Shown piece after piece: positions 1 to 7,424 of a stretch of DNA of 40,814 nucleotides; the stretch's first letter is position 1; each line of letters starts with the position of its first letter. The stretch lies in the NCBI GenBank assembly GCA_041746855.1, contig JBGTGG010000012.1:1-40814 (forward strand), read 5' to 3'. The DNA comes from JBGTGG01 sp041746855. GTDB taxonomy: Bacteria; Bacteroidota; Bacteroidia; Cytophagales; Cyclobacteriaceae. The notes below the pieces were generated by a model that was given only the letters and a program-made list of their open reading frames with translations, searched no databases and had not been told where the DNA came from. A program made the translations under genes and the position numbers.

Positions 1-265
1 GGGGATTATCGGATTCACAAAATCCATTGCACTGGAATTAGGCTCAAGAGGAATTCGTTCGAATGCCATTGCTCCCGGATTTATTGAAACAGAAATGACC
101 GACAAGCTGGATGAAAAAACCGTACAAAGCTGGCGCGATGCTATTCCGTTAAAGCGTGGCGGCCAACCCGATGATGTGGCGAATGCGTGTGTATTTTTGG
201 GTTCAGAAATGTCTTCGTATATCTCGGGTCAGGTGTTACAGGTTGATGGTGGGATGTTGACGTAG
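1..265 (+). CDS. fabG: 3-oxoacyl-ACP reductase (FabG-type SDR), C-terminal part
   Basis: This is the last 87 residues of a short-chain dehydrogenase/reductase. The first in-frame codon is at position 2 and the TAG stop at 263-265. The reading contains NAIAPGFIETEM, the PG segment that follows the SDR active site and closes over the cofactor, then a PLKRGGQPDDVANACVFL stretch and a C-terminal SGQVLQVDGGM block. These are the standard FabG/SDR C-terminal signatures. The YxxxK catalytic pair and the nucleotide-binding TGxxxGxG lie outside the window. FabG reduces beta-ketoacyl-ACP with NADPH in fatty-acid synthesis. Paralogous SDRs share this C-terminus, so the family is certain and the exact substrate is inferred. 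Confidence 0.85.
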   Translation, partial: GIIGFTKSIALELGSRGIRSNAIAPGFIETEMTDKLDEKTVQSWRDAIPLKRGGQPDDVANACVFLGSEMSSYISGQVLQVDGGMLT

Positions 266-335
266 TTTTTTTCTACAGGAACTTTCAAGCTACGATATGA
301 GGATCAATGGGCATGACGGTACTCTTGAATAACGG

Positions 336-1067
336 ATGAAAATTAGATACCCAATCATTTTTGTCTCACTTTTTCTTGTTTTTTCCTGTTCACAGGAAAA
401 AGAGAAGTTGGTTGTGACAAAGTATAAAAACGGTAATACCAAGACTGAGATCTATTATAAAAATGATTCGATCAAACATGGTCTTTCTAAAACATATTAT
501 ATGGATGGATCAATATTAGCTGAAGAGCATTTTGCTGATGGACTTCAAAATGGTTGGAGTCTATTCTATGATGATGAAAAAAACTTAGTATATAAGTTGT
601 TTTTTAAAAATGGAGCGGAATATGGGAATAGGTATTTTTATTATAGATCAGGTTCACTAGAAGCGTATAATTGTTACGACATAAGAGGCGAGAATTTTTA
701 TATTTTGAAATTGGATTCCATTGGTAACATAGAACAAGAAGAAGGTTTGGTTTTTAGTCCAAATATTTTACTCTTGGATTCGAATGGGAAAGAACTTGAA
801 AATTTCACAACTAAAAATTTGGAAGGTGAGTATTCAGCAAGCATAGCTGTTATTGAACATCCTTTCAAAAAAGTTAAGTTAGTATTCGGAAAATTAAATC
901 AGTTAGGTCAAATGGAAAACTCAAAACGATTAGAAATAAAGGAGAATACAGCTTCATTGACATTTCAAGTTGACAATCAGGAAAGCAAGGAATTTCTTAT
1001 TGTAGGCACATTGGAGAATGATAAAGGGGAAACTGTCCTTGAAGATAGTTTAGTCTTAAAATTTTGA
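336..1067 (+). CDS. lipoprotein with MORN-like repeats
   Basis: A 243-residue secreted lipoprotein. The N-terminus is a short signal peptide ending in VFSC, which places the lipidated cysteine at residue 18. Residues about 27-105 contain degenerate MORN_2-type units: Y-x-N/D-G-x blocks such as YYMDGSILAEEHFADGLQNG, followed by FYDDEKN and FFKNGAEYG. These form the beta-hairpin repeats found in many Bacteroidota envelope proteins and toxin-immunity-like proteins. The C-terminal third is a predicted beta-rich domain I do not recognise. It sits 21 nt upstream of the DinB-like gene and could be co-transcribed with it. Codon usage is more A/T-rich than the flanking genes, which may point to accessory origin. 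The specific function is unknown. Confidence 0.75.
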   Translation: MKIRYPIIFVSLFLVFSCSQEKEKLVVTKYKNGNTKTEIYYKNDSIKHGLSKTYYMDGSILAEEHFADGLQNGWSLFYDDEKNLVYKLFFKNGAEYGNRYFYYRSGSLEAYNCYDIRGENFYILKLDSIGNIEQEEGLVFSPNILLLDSNGKELENFTTKNLEGEYSASIAVIEHPFKKVKLVFGKLNQLGQMENSKRLEIKENTASLTFQVDNQESKEFLIVGTLENDKGETVLEDSLVLKF

Positions 1068-1088
1068 GAGTACAATTTAGGTCTATAA

Positions 1089-1547
1089 ATGAAAACCCAA
1101 ATCACCCACCTCAAATCCCTGCTCACCAAAACTTTCGAAAAAGGTGCGTGGCATGGGCCAGCAGTGATGGAAGTGTTGTCGGATATTGATGAAAAATCTG
1201 CGCAATTGCGCTTACCAAACACGCATAATATTATCGAATTGGTTGGCCACATGACCGCCTGGAGAACCTTTGTGGTGAAGAAATTACAAGGTGATCGGGG
1301 GTATAAGGTGTCGGATGCAATGAATTTTCCTGAGCCAACGGGATGGCTTACAGCTTTAAAAGAATTAAAGAAAAGTCAGGCTGAGTTAGTGAAAGAACTC
1401 GACCAATTCCCCGATAGCAAATTGGAGGAATTAATCCCCCACGATGCTTATAAATGCACTTTTTCAACAGTATTGCACGGCATCATGCATCATGATTTAT
1501 ACCATATCGGACAGATCTCATTGATCAAAAAATCACTTCAGTCCTAA
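1089..1547 (+). CDS. DinB-family protein
   Basis: A 152-residue four-helix-bundle protein of the DinB/YfiT superfamily. Candidate metal ligands fit the family triad: H54 in VGHMTAW, and H135 and H139 in the C-terminal HHDLYHIGQ segment (HxxxH). Bacteroidota DinB-like proteins are usually annotated as putative metal-dependent hydrolases or thiol transferases (bacillithiol-type in Firmicutes), but most have no proven substrate. The length matches the family. It starts 21 nt after the upstream lipoprotein, without a visible terminator between them. The family is clear; the activity is not. Confidence 0.8.
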   Translation: MKTQITHLKSLLTKTFEKGAWHGPAVMEVLSDIDEKSAQLRLPNTHNIIELVGHMTAWRTFVVKKLQGDRGYKVSDAMNFPEPTGWLTALKELKKSQAELVKELDQFPDSKLEELIPHDAYKCTFSTVLHGIMHHDLYHIGQISLIKKSLQS

Positions 1548-1588
1548 CAATCGTCAGTCGAAATTTTTAAAAAATTTTTTAACACAGT

Positions 1589-1620
1589 TTTGGAAACTCT
1601 TCAAAACTGCTCTACGTTTG
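1589..1620 (+). promoter_or_regulatory. Bacteroidota-type promoter of the sulfur operon
   Basis: TACGTTTG at 1613-1620 is a perfect match to the Bacteroidota -7 element TAnnTTTG. A TTTG at 1589-1592 lies 20 nt upstream, which is the expected -33 position. Transcription from about 1627 would start just ahead of the riboswitch, which makes this the likely promoter of the leader plus metY-metX-hom. Confidence 0.7.
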
Positions 1621-1650
1621 TGTCCTCAAGTCGAAAGAGCATACCGCTTA

Positions 1651-1778
1651 ATCGATTTATAAAGAAGCGTGGAGAGACAGGCTCTATGAAGCGCTAGCAA
1701 CCCTCCTGCCAATAGGCGGAAAAGGTGCTAAATCCTGACTCCGGATTCGAAGGTCGACTCCGGGAAATATAAAACGAT
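1651..1778 (+). ncRNA. SAM-I (S-box) riboswitch
   Basis: The core matches the S-box consensus. It shows AAGCGTGGAGAGACAGGCTC, then TGAAGCGCTAGCAACC, then AAGGTGCTAAATCC and a P4-type hairpin around CTCCGGA/TCCGGG-like arms. The closing helix P1 can be drawn as 1651-1661 (ATCGATTTATA) with 1768-1778 (TATAAAACGAT), with a single A.A mismatch. SAM binding stabilises P1 and normally turns off methionine-pathway genes. Here the 3' strand of P1 ends at the first possible ATG (1777) of the cysteine-rich leader ORF. That suggests the riboswitch could act on initiation of that ORF as well as on, or instead of, transcription elongation. No U-tract terminator follows P1 directly. Confidence 0.93.
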
Positions 1779-1782
1779 GATT

Positions 1783-1926
1783 ATGAAAAACATTTTCAAC
1801 ACACCATCAGGAGAAAGCCCTTCGGGCTTCCGCGCGTTCGTCAATCGACTAAAACAATCTATTCAGGCATTTCTAAATGATGATTGCAACACATGTATGT
1901 GTTGTTGCCCATGTTGTTGCTGCTAA
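1783..1926 (+). CDS. cysteine-rich leader peptide (putative cysteine-responsive attenuator)
   Basis: A 47-codon ORF from ATG 1783 to TAA 1924-1926; an in-frame ATG at 1777 would add two residues. Nine of the last 13 residues are cysteine: C35, C38, C40-42 and C44-47, as CNTCMCCCPCCCC directly before the stop. It lies between the SAM-I riboswitch and metY, whose product fixes sulfide into homocysteine. The composition and position fit a translated leader whose ribosome stalls at Cys codons when charged tRNA-Cys is scarce. In-frame TGT-TGC pairs at 1903-1908 and 1915-1920 are complementary to GCAACA at 1947-1952. The first 34 residues are ordinary and carry a hairpin (AAGCCC/GGGCTT, 1815-1829). 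A small metal- or thiol-binding protein is an alternative. I know of poly-Cys attenuators in mycobacteria but not of a described Bacteroidota example. Confidence 0.7.
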   Translation: MKNIFNTPSGESPSGFRAFVNRLKQSIQAFLNDDCNTCMCCCPCCCC

Positions 1927-1946
1927 GCGTTTCTTAACTTCTTAAA

Positions 1947-1997
1947 GCAACACCATCAGAGTTGACCTTGTCAAGTGACAGGCATGCGTTCTCTGAT
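1947..1997 (+). promoter_or_regulatory. metY: candidate attenuator structure between leader ORF and metY
   Basis: GCAACA at 1947-1952 can pair with the Cys-codon pairs of the leader ORF. It is followed at once by ATCAGAG (1955-1961), which is exactly complementary to CTCTGAT (1991-1997). Nested inside is a CCTTGTCA/TGACAGG helix with one bulge (about 1966-1982). ACACCATCAG at 1950-1959 is an exact 10-nt repeat of 1801-1810 inside the leader ORF, so the two copies could compete for the same partner. No U-run follows the outer stem, so it may act on translation or through Rho rather than as an intrinsic terminator. Confidence 0.45.
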
Positions 1998-2050
1998 TCC
2001 GCCTATTCAATTATCAAATCAAAAAATCATTCAATTAAAAATATTTAGTT

Positions 2051-3373
2051 ATGTCTAATCTACATTTCGATACCCTACAATTACATGCCGGTCAGGAAAT
2101 TGATCCTACAACAGGATCACGTGCCGTGCCGATTTATCAAACCACTTCGTATGCATTCAAGAATTCTGAACACGGTGCCAATCTGTTTGCCCTAAAAGAA
2201 TTTGGAAACATTTATACCCGTATTATGAACCCAACTTCCGATGTGTTTGAAAAGCGTATCGCTGCATTGGAAGGTGGTGTGGCTGCACTGGCAGCCGGCT
2301 CCGGTCAAGCTGCACAGTTTATTGCGCTCAACAACATTCTTCAGGTGGGTGATAATTTTGTTTCCACTTCGTTTTTATATGGAGGAACGTACAATCAATT
2401 TAAAGTAGCCTTTAAACGGATTGGCATTGAAGCCCGTTTTGCTGAAGGCGATAAGGCAGAAGCTTTTGAAAAACTAATCGATAACAAAACGAAAGCAATC
2501 TATCTCGAGACCATTGGTAACCCGGGATTCAACATTCCTGATTTTGAAGCGATTGCTGCTCTTGCAAAAAAACATGATCTTCCTTTGATCGTTGATAATA
2601 CGTTTGGCGCGGCAGGATATTTATTCAAACCATTCGAGCACGGTGCCAATGTGGTGGTGGAGTCGGCAACGAAATGGATTGGTGGTCATGGCACCTCCAT
2701 CGGTGGGGTGATTGTGGATGGCGGAAATTACAACTGGGGCAATGGAAAATTCCCTCAATTCACAGAACCATCAGAAGGCTATCATGGATTAAAATTCTGG
2801 GAAGTTTTTGGTGAAGGAAATCCGCTCGGCTTGCCAAACATTGCTTTCATTATTCGCGCACGTGTAGAAGGCCTGCGCGATTTCGGTCCCGCACAAAGTC
2901 CATTTAATTCATTTTTGCTTTTACAAGGATTGGAGACGTTATCGTTGCGCGTTCAACGTTCAGTTGAAAATGCGCTGACCATCGCAGAATGGTTGGAGCA
3001 ACATCCGCAAGTGGAAAGTGTAAACTATCCGGGCTTGAAAAGCAGCACCTATCATCAGTTGGCGAAAAAATATTTGCGCAATGGATTTGGCGCTGTACTT
3101 TCTTTCACACTTAAAGGCACAAAAGAAAATGCAGCAGCATTTGTTGATAACCTAAAATTGGTAACGCATCTGGCGAATGTTGGTGATTCAAAAACACTCA
3201 TCATTCAACCAGCAGCAACAACACATCAGCAGCTTTCAGATGAAGAACAAATTGCAGCAGGTGTATTGCCAAATTTGTTGCGCATATCCGTGGGCACCGA
3301 GCACATTGATGATATCAAAGCAGACCTGCAACAAGCCTTTGAAAAAGTGAAGAAGGGGGAACTAGTGAGTTAA
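2051..3373 (+). CDS. metY: O-acetylhomoserine sulfhydrylase (PLP-dependent)
   Basis: A 440-residue Cys/Met-metabolism PLP enzyme. The PLP lysine is K208 in SATKW, followed by GGHGTSIGG. Other family marks are YTRIMNPT near residue 55, the GSGQAA cofactor-phosphate loop near 83, and VDNTFG near 181. The length (about 430-440) and the GNPLGL and FGPAQSPFN segments fit the MetY branch, which makes homocysteine from O-acetylhomoserine and sulfide, rather than the shorter MetB/MetC enzymes. It is the first long gene after the SAM riboswitch and cysteine-rich leader. metX, which makes its substrate, starts 8 nt downstream. The start is preceded by an A/T-rich tract without a Shine-Dalgarno, usual for the phylum. 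Confidence 0.93.
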   Translation: MSNLHFDTLQLHAGQEIDPTTGSRAVPIYQTTSYAFKNSEHGANLFALKEFGNIYTRIMNPTSDVFEKRIAALEGGVAALAAGSGQAAQFIALNNILQVGDNFVSTSFLYGGTYNQFKVAFKRIGIEARFAEGDKAEAFEKLIDNKTKAIYLETIGNPGFNIPDFEAIAALAKKHDLPLIVDNTFGAAGYLFKPFEHGANVVVESATKWIGGHGTSIGGVIVDGGNYNWGNGKFPQFTEPSEGYHGLKFWEVFGEGNPLGLPNIAFIIRARVEGLRDFGPAQSPFNSFLLLQGLETLSLRVQRSVENALTIAEWLEQHPQVESVNYPGLKSSTYHQLAKKYLRNGFGAVLSFTLKGTKENAAAFVDNLKLVTHLANVGDSKTLIIQPAATTHQQLSDEEQIAAGVLPNLLRISVGTEHIDDIKADLQQAFEKVKKGELVS

Positions 3374-3381
3374 TCAACACG

Positions 3382-4425
3382 ATGGAAAAACAGGATCAAC
3401 TATTTAAATACCCTCAATCATTTGAGTTGGAATCCGGAAAAAGCCTTCCTGGATTCCAACTTCAATACACCACTTTTGGAAACTTAAATGCAAACAAAAG
3501 CAATGTCGTGTGGGTTTGTCATGCCCTTACGGGAAGTTCAAATTTCACCGATTGGTGGAAAGAACTTTTTAGCGAAGGGGCATTCTTTGATCCTGAAAAC
3601 TATTTTATCATCGCAGCAAATGCATTGGGTGGATGCTATGGATCAACCGGTCCGTTATCTTTAAATCCGAATACGCAAAAATCGTATTATCATGATTTCC
3701 CGCAAATCACCAATCGCGATGTTGTAAAGGCTTTTGATTTGTTGCGCGAGGAACTGGGCTTCTCTTCCATTCATACATTGATTGGCGGATCACTTGGTGG
3801 CCAGCAAGTGTTGGAGTGGGCCATTCAAAAACCAACAACTTTTCAACATATTGTTCCGATTGCCTGCAATGCTTTTCATTCTCCGTGGGGGATAGCTTTC
3901 AATGAAGCGCAACGCATGGCCATTGAAAGTGATCCTACCTGGAAAGAAAAAGACCATCAGGCGGGAATCAACGGGTTGAAGACCGCGCGAGCCATTGGTA
4001 TGATTTCCTATCGTCATTATCAAACCTACCAAAGCACACAATCCGAAAAACTAATCGACAAGACAGACGACTTTAGGGCTGCTTCTTATCAACGTTATCA
4101 AGGTCAAAAATTAGCAAGCCGTTTTAACGCTTTTACCTATTGGTATCTATCAAAAGCAATGGATAGCCACAATATTGGCAGGGACAGAAATTCGGTTGAA
4201 GGTGCGCTACAAAAAATTTCTGCGCGTACGTTGGTGGTTGGAATTGATAGCGACATTCTTTTTCCGGTAGAAGAACAGAAATTTTTAGCAGACCTGATTC
4301 CGGATGCTTCCCTACGGATAATTTCTTCCCGCTATGGACACGATGGTTTTTTGGTCGAGTTCAATCAGTTGAATGAAATTCTTACCACATTTTATAAAAA
4401 CATTTTAAGCGAAAAACTACAATGA
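3382..4425 (+). CDS. metX: homoserine O-acetyltransferase
   Basis: A 347-residue alpha/beta-hydrolase-fold acyltransferase that transfers acetyl from acetyl-CoA to L-homoserine. The nucleophile is S137 in GGSLGGQQ. The early CHALTGSS and NALGGCYGSTGP blocks are hallmarks of MetX. The acid is in the VVGIDSDILFPVEEQ segment and the base is the His of YGHDGFLVE near the C-terminus. The length matches the family. Start and stop are both tightly coupled: it begins 8 nt after metY and its stop overlaps the ATG of hom by 4 nt (ATGA). Succinyl specificity is possible for MetX-like enzymes and cannot be excluded by reading alone. Confidence 0.93.
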   Translation: MEKQDQLFKYPQSFELESGKSLPGFQLQYTTFGNLNANKSNVVWVCHALTGSSNFTDWWKELFSEGAFFDPENYFIIAANALGGCYGSTGPLSLNPNTQKSYYHDFPQITNRDVVKAFDLLREELGFSSIHTLIGGSLGGQQVLEWAIQKPTTFQHIVPIACNAFHSPWGIAFNEAQRMAIESDPTWKEKDHQAGINGLKTARAIGMISYRHYQTYQSTQSEKLIDKTDDFRAASYQRYQGQKLASRFNAFTYWYLSKAMDSHNIGRDRNSVEGALQKISARTLVVGIDSDILFPVEEQKFLADLIPDASLRIISSRYGHDGFLVEFNQLNEILTTFYKNILSEKLQ

Positions 4426-5648
4426 GAAAAAATTTAAAACTTGGATTATTTGGGTTCGGATGTGTCGGACAAGGTCTTTACCGGGTATTGCAGGAAACAG
4501 AAGGAATCCGTGCTGAAGTAAAAAAGATTTGCGTAAAAACCCCAAACAAAGAACGCCCGCTGGCGGATGACGTGTTCACGTTCAATAAAGAAGACATCCT
4601 GAATGACCCAGAGATTGATGTGGTGGTTGAATTAATTGATGATGCCGATGCCGCGTTTGCGATTGTGAAAACTGCACTTCAAAATGGAAAAGCAGTGGTG
4701 ACTGCCAATAAAAAAATGCTTGCCGAAAACCTGGAGGAAATTTATGCACTGCAACTGCAGTATGGGAAACCTGTTTTATATGAGGGGTCTGTGTGTGCTA
4801 GTATTCCGATCATTAGAAATCTTGAAGAGTATTATGACAATGATTTAATCACCAGCATTGAGGGGATCTTTAATGGTTCTACGAACTACATTCTCACTAA
4901 AGTTTTTGAAGAAAAGAAAAGCTATGAGGATGCGCTTCTCAAAGCACAAGAACTTGGCTTTGCGGAATCAAACCCCAGCTTGGATGTAGAAGGCTACGAT
5001 GCTAAATACAAACTCGTGATTGCCATTGCGCATACGTTCGGAACATTTGTGACACCTGAAGAAGTAATCAACATCGGTATCGATAGGATTTCTGATGTGG
5101 ATTTGAGATTCGCACGCGAAAAGAATTATTCCATTAAGTTGATTGCACGAGCAGTGAAGAAAGATGGAAAGATTTTTGCGTTGGTGGCTCCTCAATTTAT
5201 TGAACAACTTGATCCATTAGCCAACATCAGAAATGAATACAATGCCGTGCAAGTGGAAGGGGTTTTTGCTGAAAAGCAACTCTTTGTAGGTAAAGGAGCG
5301 GGCAGCTACCCAACCGGTTCGGCTGTGCTTTCGGATGTCTCAGCGTTGTCGTACGATTATCATTATGAATACAAAAAACTTAAACAAGTTCATGATACTC
5401 AGTTCACGAATGACTTTACAGTTGAGGTTTTTGTAAGTTTCACCGAAGGAACAGCCATTTCCATCAATGATTTTGAGGAGTTCAAATCGGGCTATGCCAG
5501 TGGCGATAAACAATACATGGTTGGAACTGCCAGGCTCGAAAACCTTCGAAAATGGTCCAAATTGGAAGGTGTTGGGATTATTTTAGCGCCAAATTCAGAA
5601 ATTACCCTGACTTCAAAAGTGGAAGCAGCAGCATTAGCAGTGGGTTGA
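4422..5648 (+). CDS. hom: homoserine dehydrogenase
   Basis: A 408-residue monofunctional homoserine dehydrogenase, reducing aspartate semialdehyde to homoserine. Residues 11-16 (GFGCVG) form the Rossmann nucleotide loop. TANK with K97 and the EGSVCASIPIIR block belong to the substrate and catalytic core, and GIFNGSTNYILT near residue 145 is the classic signature. AQELGFAESNPSLDVEGYDAKYK carries the acid residues of the active site. The last 75 or so residues resemble a regulatory appendage in place of a clear ACT domain. It overlaps metX by 4 nt, so metY, metX and hom form one translationally coupled unit that supplies and consumes O-acetylhomoserine. Confidence 0.92.
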   Translation: MRKNLKLGLFGFGCVGQGLYRVLQETEGIRAEVKKICVKTPNKERPLADDVFTFNKEDILNDPEIDVVVELIDDADAAFAIVKTALQNGKAVVTANKKMLAENLEEIYALQLQYGKPVLYEGSVCASIPIIRNLEEYYDNDLITSIEGIFNGSTNYILTKVFEEKKSYEDALLKAQELGFAESNPSLDVEGYDAKYKLVIAIAHTFGTFVTPEEVINIGIDRISDVDLRFAREKNYSIKLIARAVKKDGKIFALVAPQFIEQLDPLANIRNEYNAVQVEGVFAEKQLFVGKGAGSYPTGSAVLSDVSALSYDYHYEYKKLKQVHDTQFTNDFTVEVFVSFTEGTAISINDFEEFKSGYASGDKQYMVGTARLENLRKWSKLEGVGIILAPNSEITLTSKVEAAALAVG

Positions 5649-5660
5649 TTATAGTGCTAC

Positions 5661-5689
5661 GCGTCAGACCGCTTTGAGCGGTCTGACGC
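5661..5689. terminator. perfect 12-bp hairpin after hom
   Basis: GCGTCAGACCGC (5661-5672) and GCGGTCTGACGC (5678-5689) pair perfectly around a TTTGA loop. It starts 12 nt after the hom stop codon. No clean U-tract follows, so it is either a Rho-assisted terminator or an mRNA 3'-end protecting structure. Confidence 0.6.
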
Positions 5690-5758
5690 TTGTGATAAAA
5701 ATCACATATTCGTCATAAACTATACAGCATTCTATTACTGATTTTTCGAGGTTGTCGA

Positions 5759-5766
5759 TATATTTG
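5759..5766 (+). promoter_or_regulatory. nqrF: TAnnTTTG -7 element of nqrF
   Basis: TATATTTG matches the Bacteroidota -7 consensus exactly and lies 23 nt before the nqrF ATG. No convincing TTTG is seen at -33. Together with the hairpins on both sides, it supports a monocistronic nqrF. Confidence 0.55.
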
Positions 5767-5789
5767 TACCCTCATAAATCACGTAATAG

Positions 5790-7088
5790 ATGCTTATTTT
5801 CACATCCATTGTAGCATTTGCCATCATCATTCTCTTGTTGGTGTTTATGCTCCTTTTCGCCCAAGCGAAATTAGTGCAGTCAGGCCCTGTAAACATTATC
5901 GTAAACGGGGATACAGAGAACCCTATTGTTGCGACCGCAGGAAGTACACTGCTCTCTACTTTGTCGGGTCAAAAAATATTTTTGCCCTCCGCCTGCGGTG
6001 GTGGTGGAACCTGCGCCATGTGTAAATGTGTGGTGGAAGATGGGGGTGGGGATGTCCTGCCCACTGAAGAAGGCCACCTTACCCGTCAGGAGAAAATGGG
6101 AAAAGTACGACTTGGTTGCCAGGTAAAGGTAAAACAAGACATGGTGATCCGAATTCCGGAAGAAATTTTTGGTATCAAGAAATGGGAATGTGAAGTAGTT
6201 TCAAACTATAACGTTTCCACCTTCATTAAAGAATTCGTAGTTAAACTCCCTCCCGGGGAAACGTTGGATTTCCAGGCGGGTGGTTATATCCAGATTGATG
6301 TACCTCCGATAGCTGTCGATTTCAAAACAATGGACATCGCCCCGCATCCTGAATTGGGGCACAAGCCTGATGTATTCCAAAGCGATTGGGATAAGTTCAA
6401 GCTTTGGGATTTGAAAATGAAAAATGACGAGCCGATTTTCCGTGCGTACTCGATGGCCAACCATCCTGCAGAAGGAAATATTGTGATGTTAAATATTCGT
6501 GTAGCAACCCCTCCATTTGACCGCGACAATAACCGTTGGATGGATGTAAATCCTGGTATTTGTTCGTCTTATGTTTTTTCAAGGAAACCAGGAGACAAAG
6601 TAACGATCTCAGGACCTTACGGTGAATTCCATATCAACCCTACCCAACGTGAAATGATTTACATTGGTGGTGGTGCAGGTATGGCTCCGCTACGTGCACA
6701 AATCTTCCATTTGTTCCATACAGAAAAAACCAAGCGTAAAGTTTCATACTGGTATGGTGGGCGTTCGAAAAAAGAATTGTTCTATGTTGATCACTTCCGT
6801 AAAATCGAAGAAGAATTCCCGAACTTCCAGTTTAATATTGGATTGTCCGAACCACTTCCTGAAGATAACTGGAAAGTAAAAACAAGTCTCGAGGACAAAG
6901 AAGCCGATGGATACGTTGGATTCATTCACCAGTGTTTGTATGATAATTATTTAAAACATCATGAATCACCGGAAGATGTAGAGTTCTACCTCTGCGGACC
7001 TCCGTTGATGAATGCTGCCGTATTAAAGATGTTGGATGAGATGGGAACCCCGAAAGAAAACATCCGCTTTGACGACTTTGGAGGGTAA
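5790..7088 (+). CDS. nqrF: Na+-translocating NADH:quinone reductase subunit F
   Basis: A 432-residue membrane-anchored NADH dehydrogenase module, the electron entry subunit of Na+-NQR. Residues 4-24 form the single N-terminal transmembrane helix. A plant-type [2Fe-2S] domain follows with ligands C69, C75, C78 and C110, the spacing of characterised NqrF. RAYSMANHP from R218 is the FAD-binding motif. GGGAGMAPLRAQI is the NADH-phosphate loop, and CGPPLMNAAV and the DDFGG end close the ferredoxin-reductase domain. nqrA-E do not flank it: hom is upstream and a GxxExxY pseudogene downstream. It has its own promoter and terminator. The other subunits must be encoded outside this window if the complex is made. 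Confidence 0.92.
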   Translation: MLIFTSIVAFAIIILLLVFMLLFAQAKLVQSGPVNIIVNGDTENPIVATAGSTLLSTLSGQKIFLPSACGGGGTCAMCKCVVEDGGGDVLPTEEGHLTRQEKMGKVRLGCQVKVKQDMVIRIPEEIFGIKKWECEVVSNYNVSTFIKEFVVKLPPGETLDFQAGGYIQIDVPPIAVDFKTMDIAPHPELGHKPDVFQSDWDKFKLWDLKMKNDEPIFRAYSMANHPAEGNIVMLNIRVATPPFDRDNNRWMDVNPGICSSYVFSRKPGDKVTISGPYGEFHINPTQREMIYIGGGAGMAPLRAQIFHLFHTEKTKRKVSYWYGGRSKKELFYVDHFRKIEEEFPNFQFNIGLSEPLPEDNWKVKTSLEDKEADGYVGFIHQCLYDNYLKHHESPEDVEFYLCGPPLMNAAVLKMLDEMGTPKENIRFDDFGG

Positions 7089-7123
7089 AATTAATTTCTG
7101 ATTTCTAATTAATCCTGACATAC

Positions 7124-7159
7124 AATAACCTCGTCCTTTCAGGCGGGGTTATTTTTTTA
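7124..7159 (+). terminator. nqrF: rho-independent terminator of nqrF
   Basis: AATAACCTCG (7124-7133) pairs with CGGGGTTATT (7144-7153), with one wobble; inner T.G and C-G pairs extend it to a CTTTCA loop. A run of T at 7152-7158 follows. Confidence 0.85.
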
Positions 7160-7424
7160 TTAAGCCTGCAAGGACTTTAGAATAGAAGAGTCTTAAAAGC
7201 TGAATACTCAATGTGATAAATCCGGTGATTCAGGTCTGAAGGAATGCGGAAGGATTGGTTAAAGATTTGAAGATGTGGAAAGGCAACTATTGAGAATTGA
7301 TTTTTGTGAGTATCCGCTATTAATCCTAAACCACATAGACTCACGTATGTTTTTATTTGGCTTCAATACGCGGATGAATTTTTTAAATTACATAAATGCC
7401 GGGAAAACAACATAGGCACATAGT
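7160..7424. other. gene-free spacer before the GxxExxY pseudogene
   Basis: No ORF or RNA gene is recognised here. Two short phrases, CCACATAGACTCACG (near 7331) and CATAGGCACATAG (near 7410), are reminiscent of each other and of A/C-rich tracts often seen ahead of GxxExxY genes. I see no clear promoter. Confidence 0.4.

Noticed and set aside
1561..1580. Poly-T/A run as an intrinsic terminator after the DinB gene
   Set aside because: No GC-rich stem precedes the T run; it looks like A/T-rich upstream promoter DNA.
1955..1997. A second riboswitch (SAM-II or other) after the leader ORF
   Set aside because: I see only one strong stem and a bulged inner stem; the SAM-II core and pseudoknot are not recognisable.
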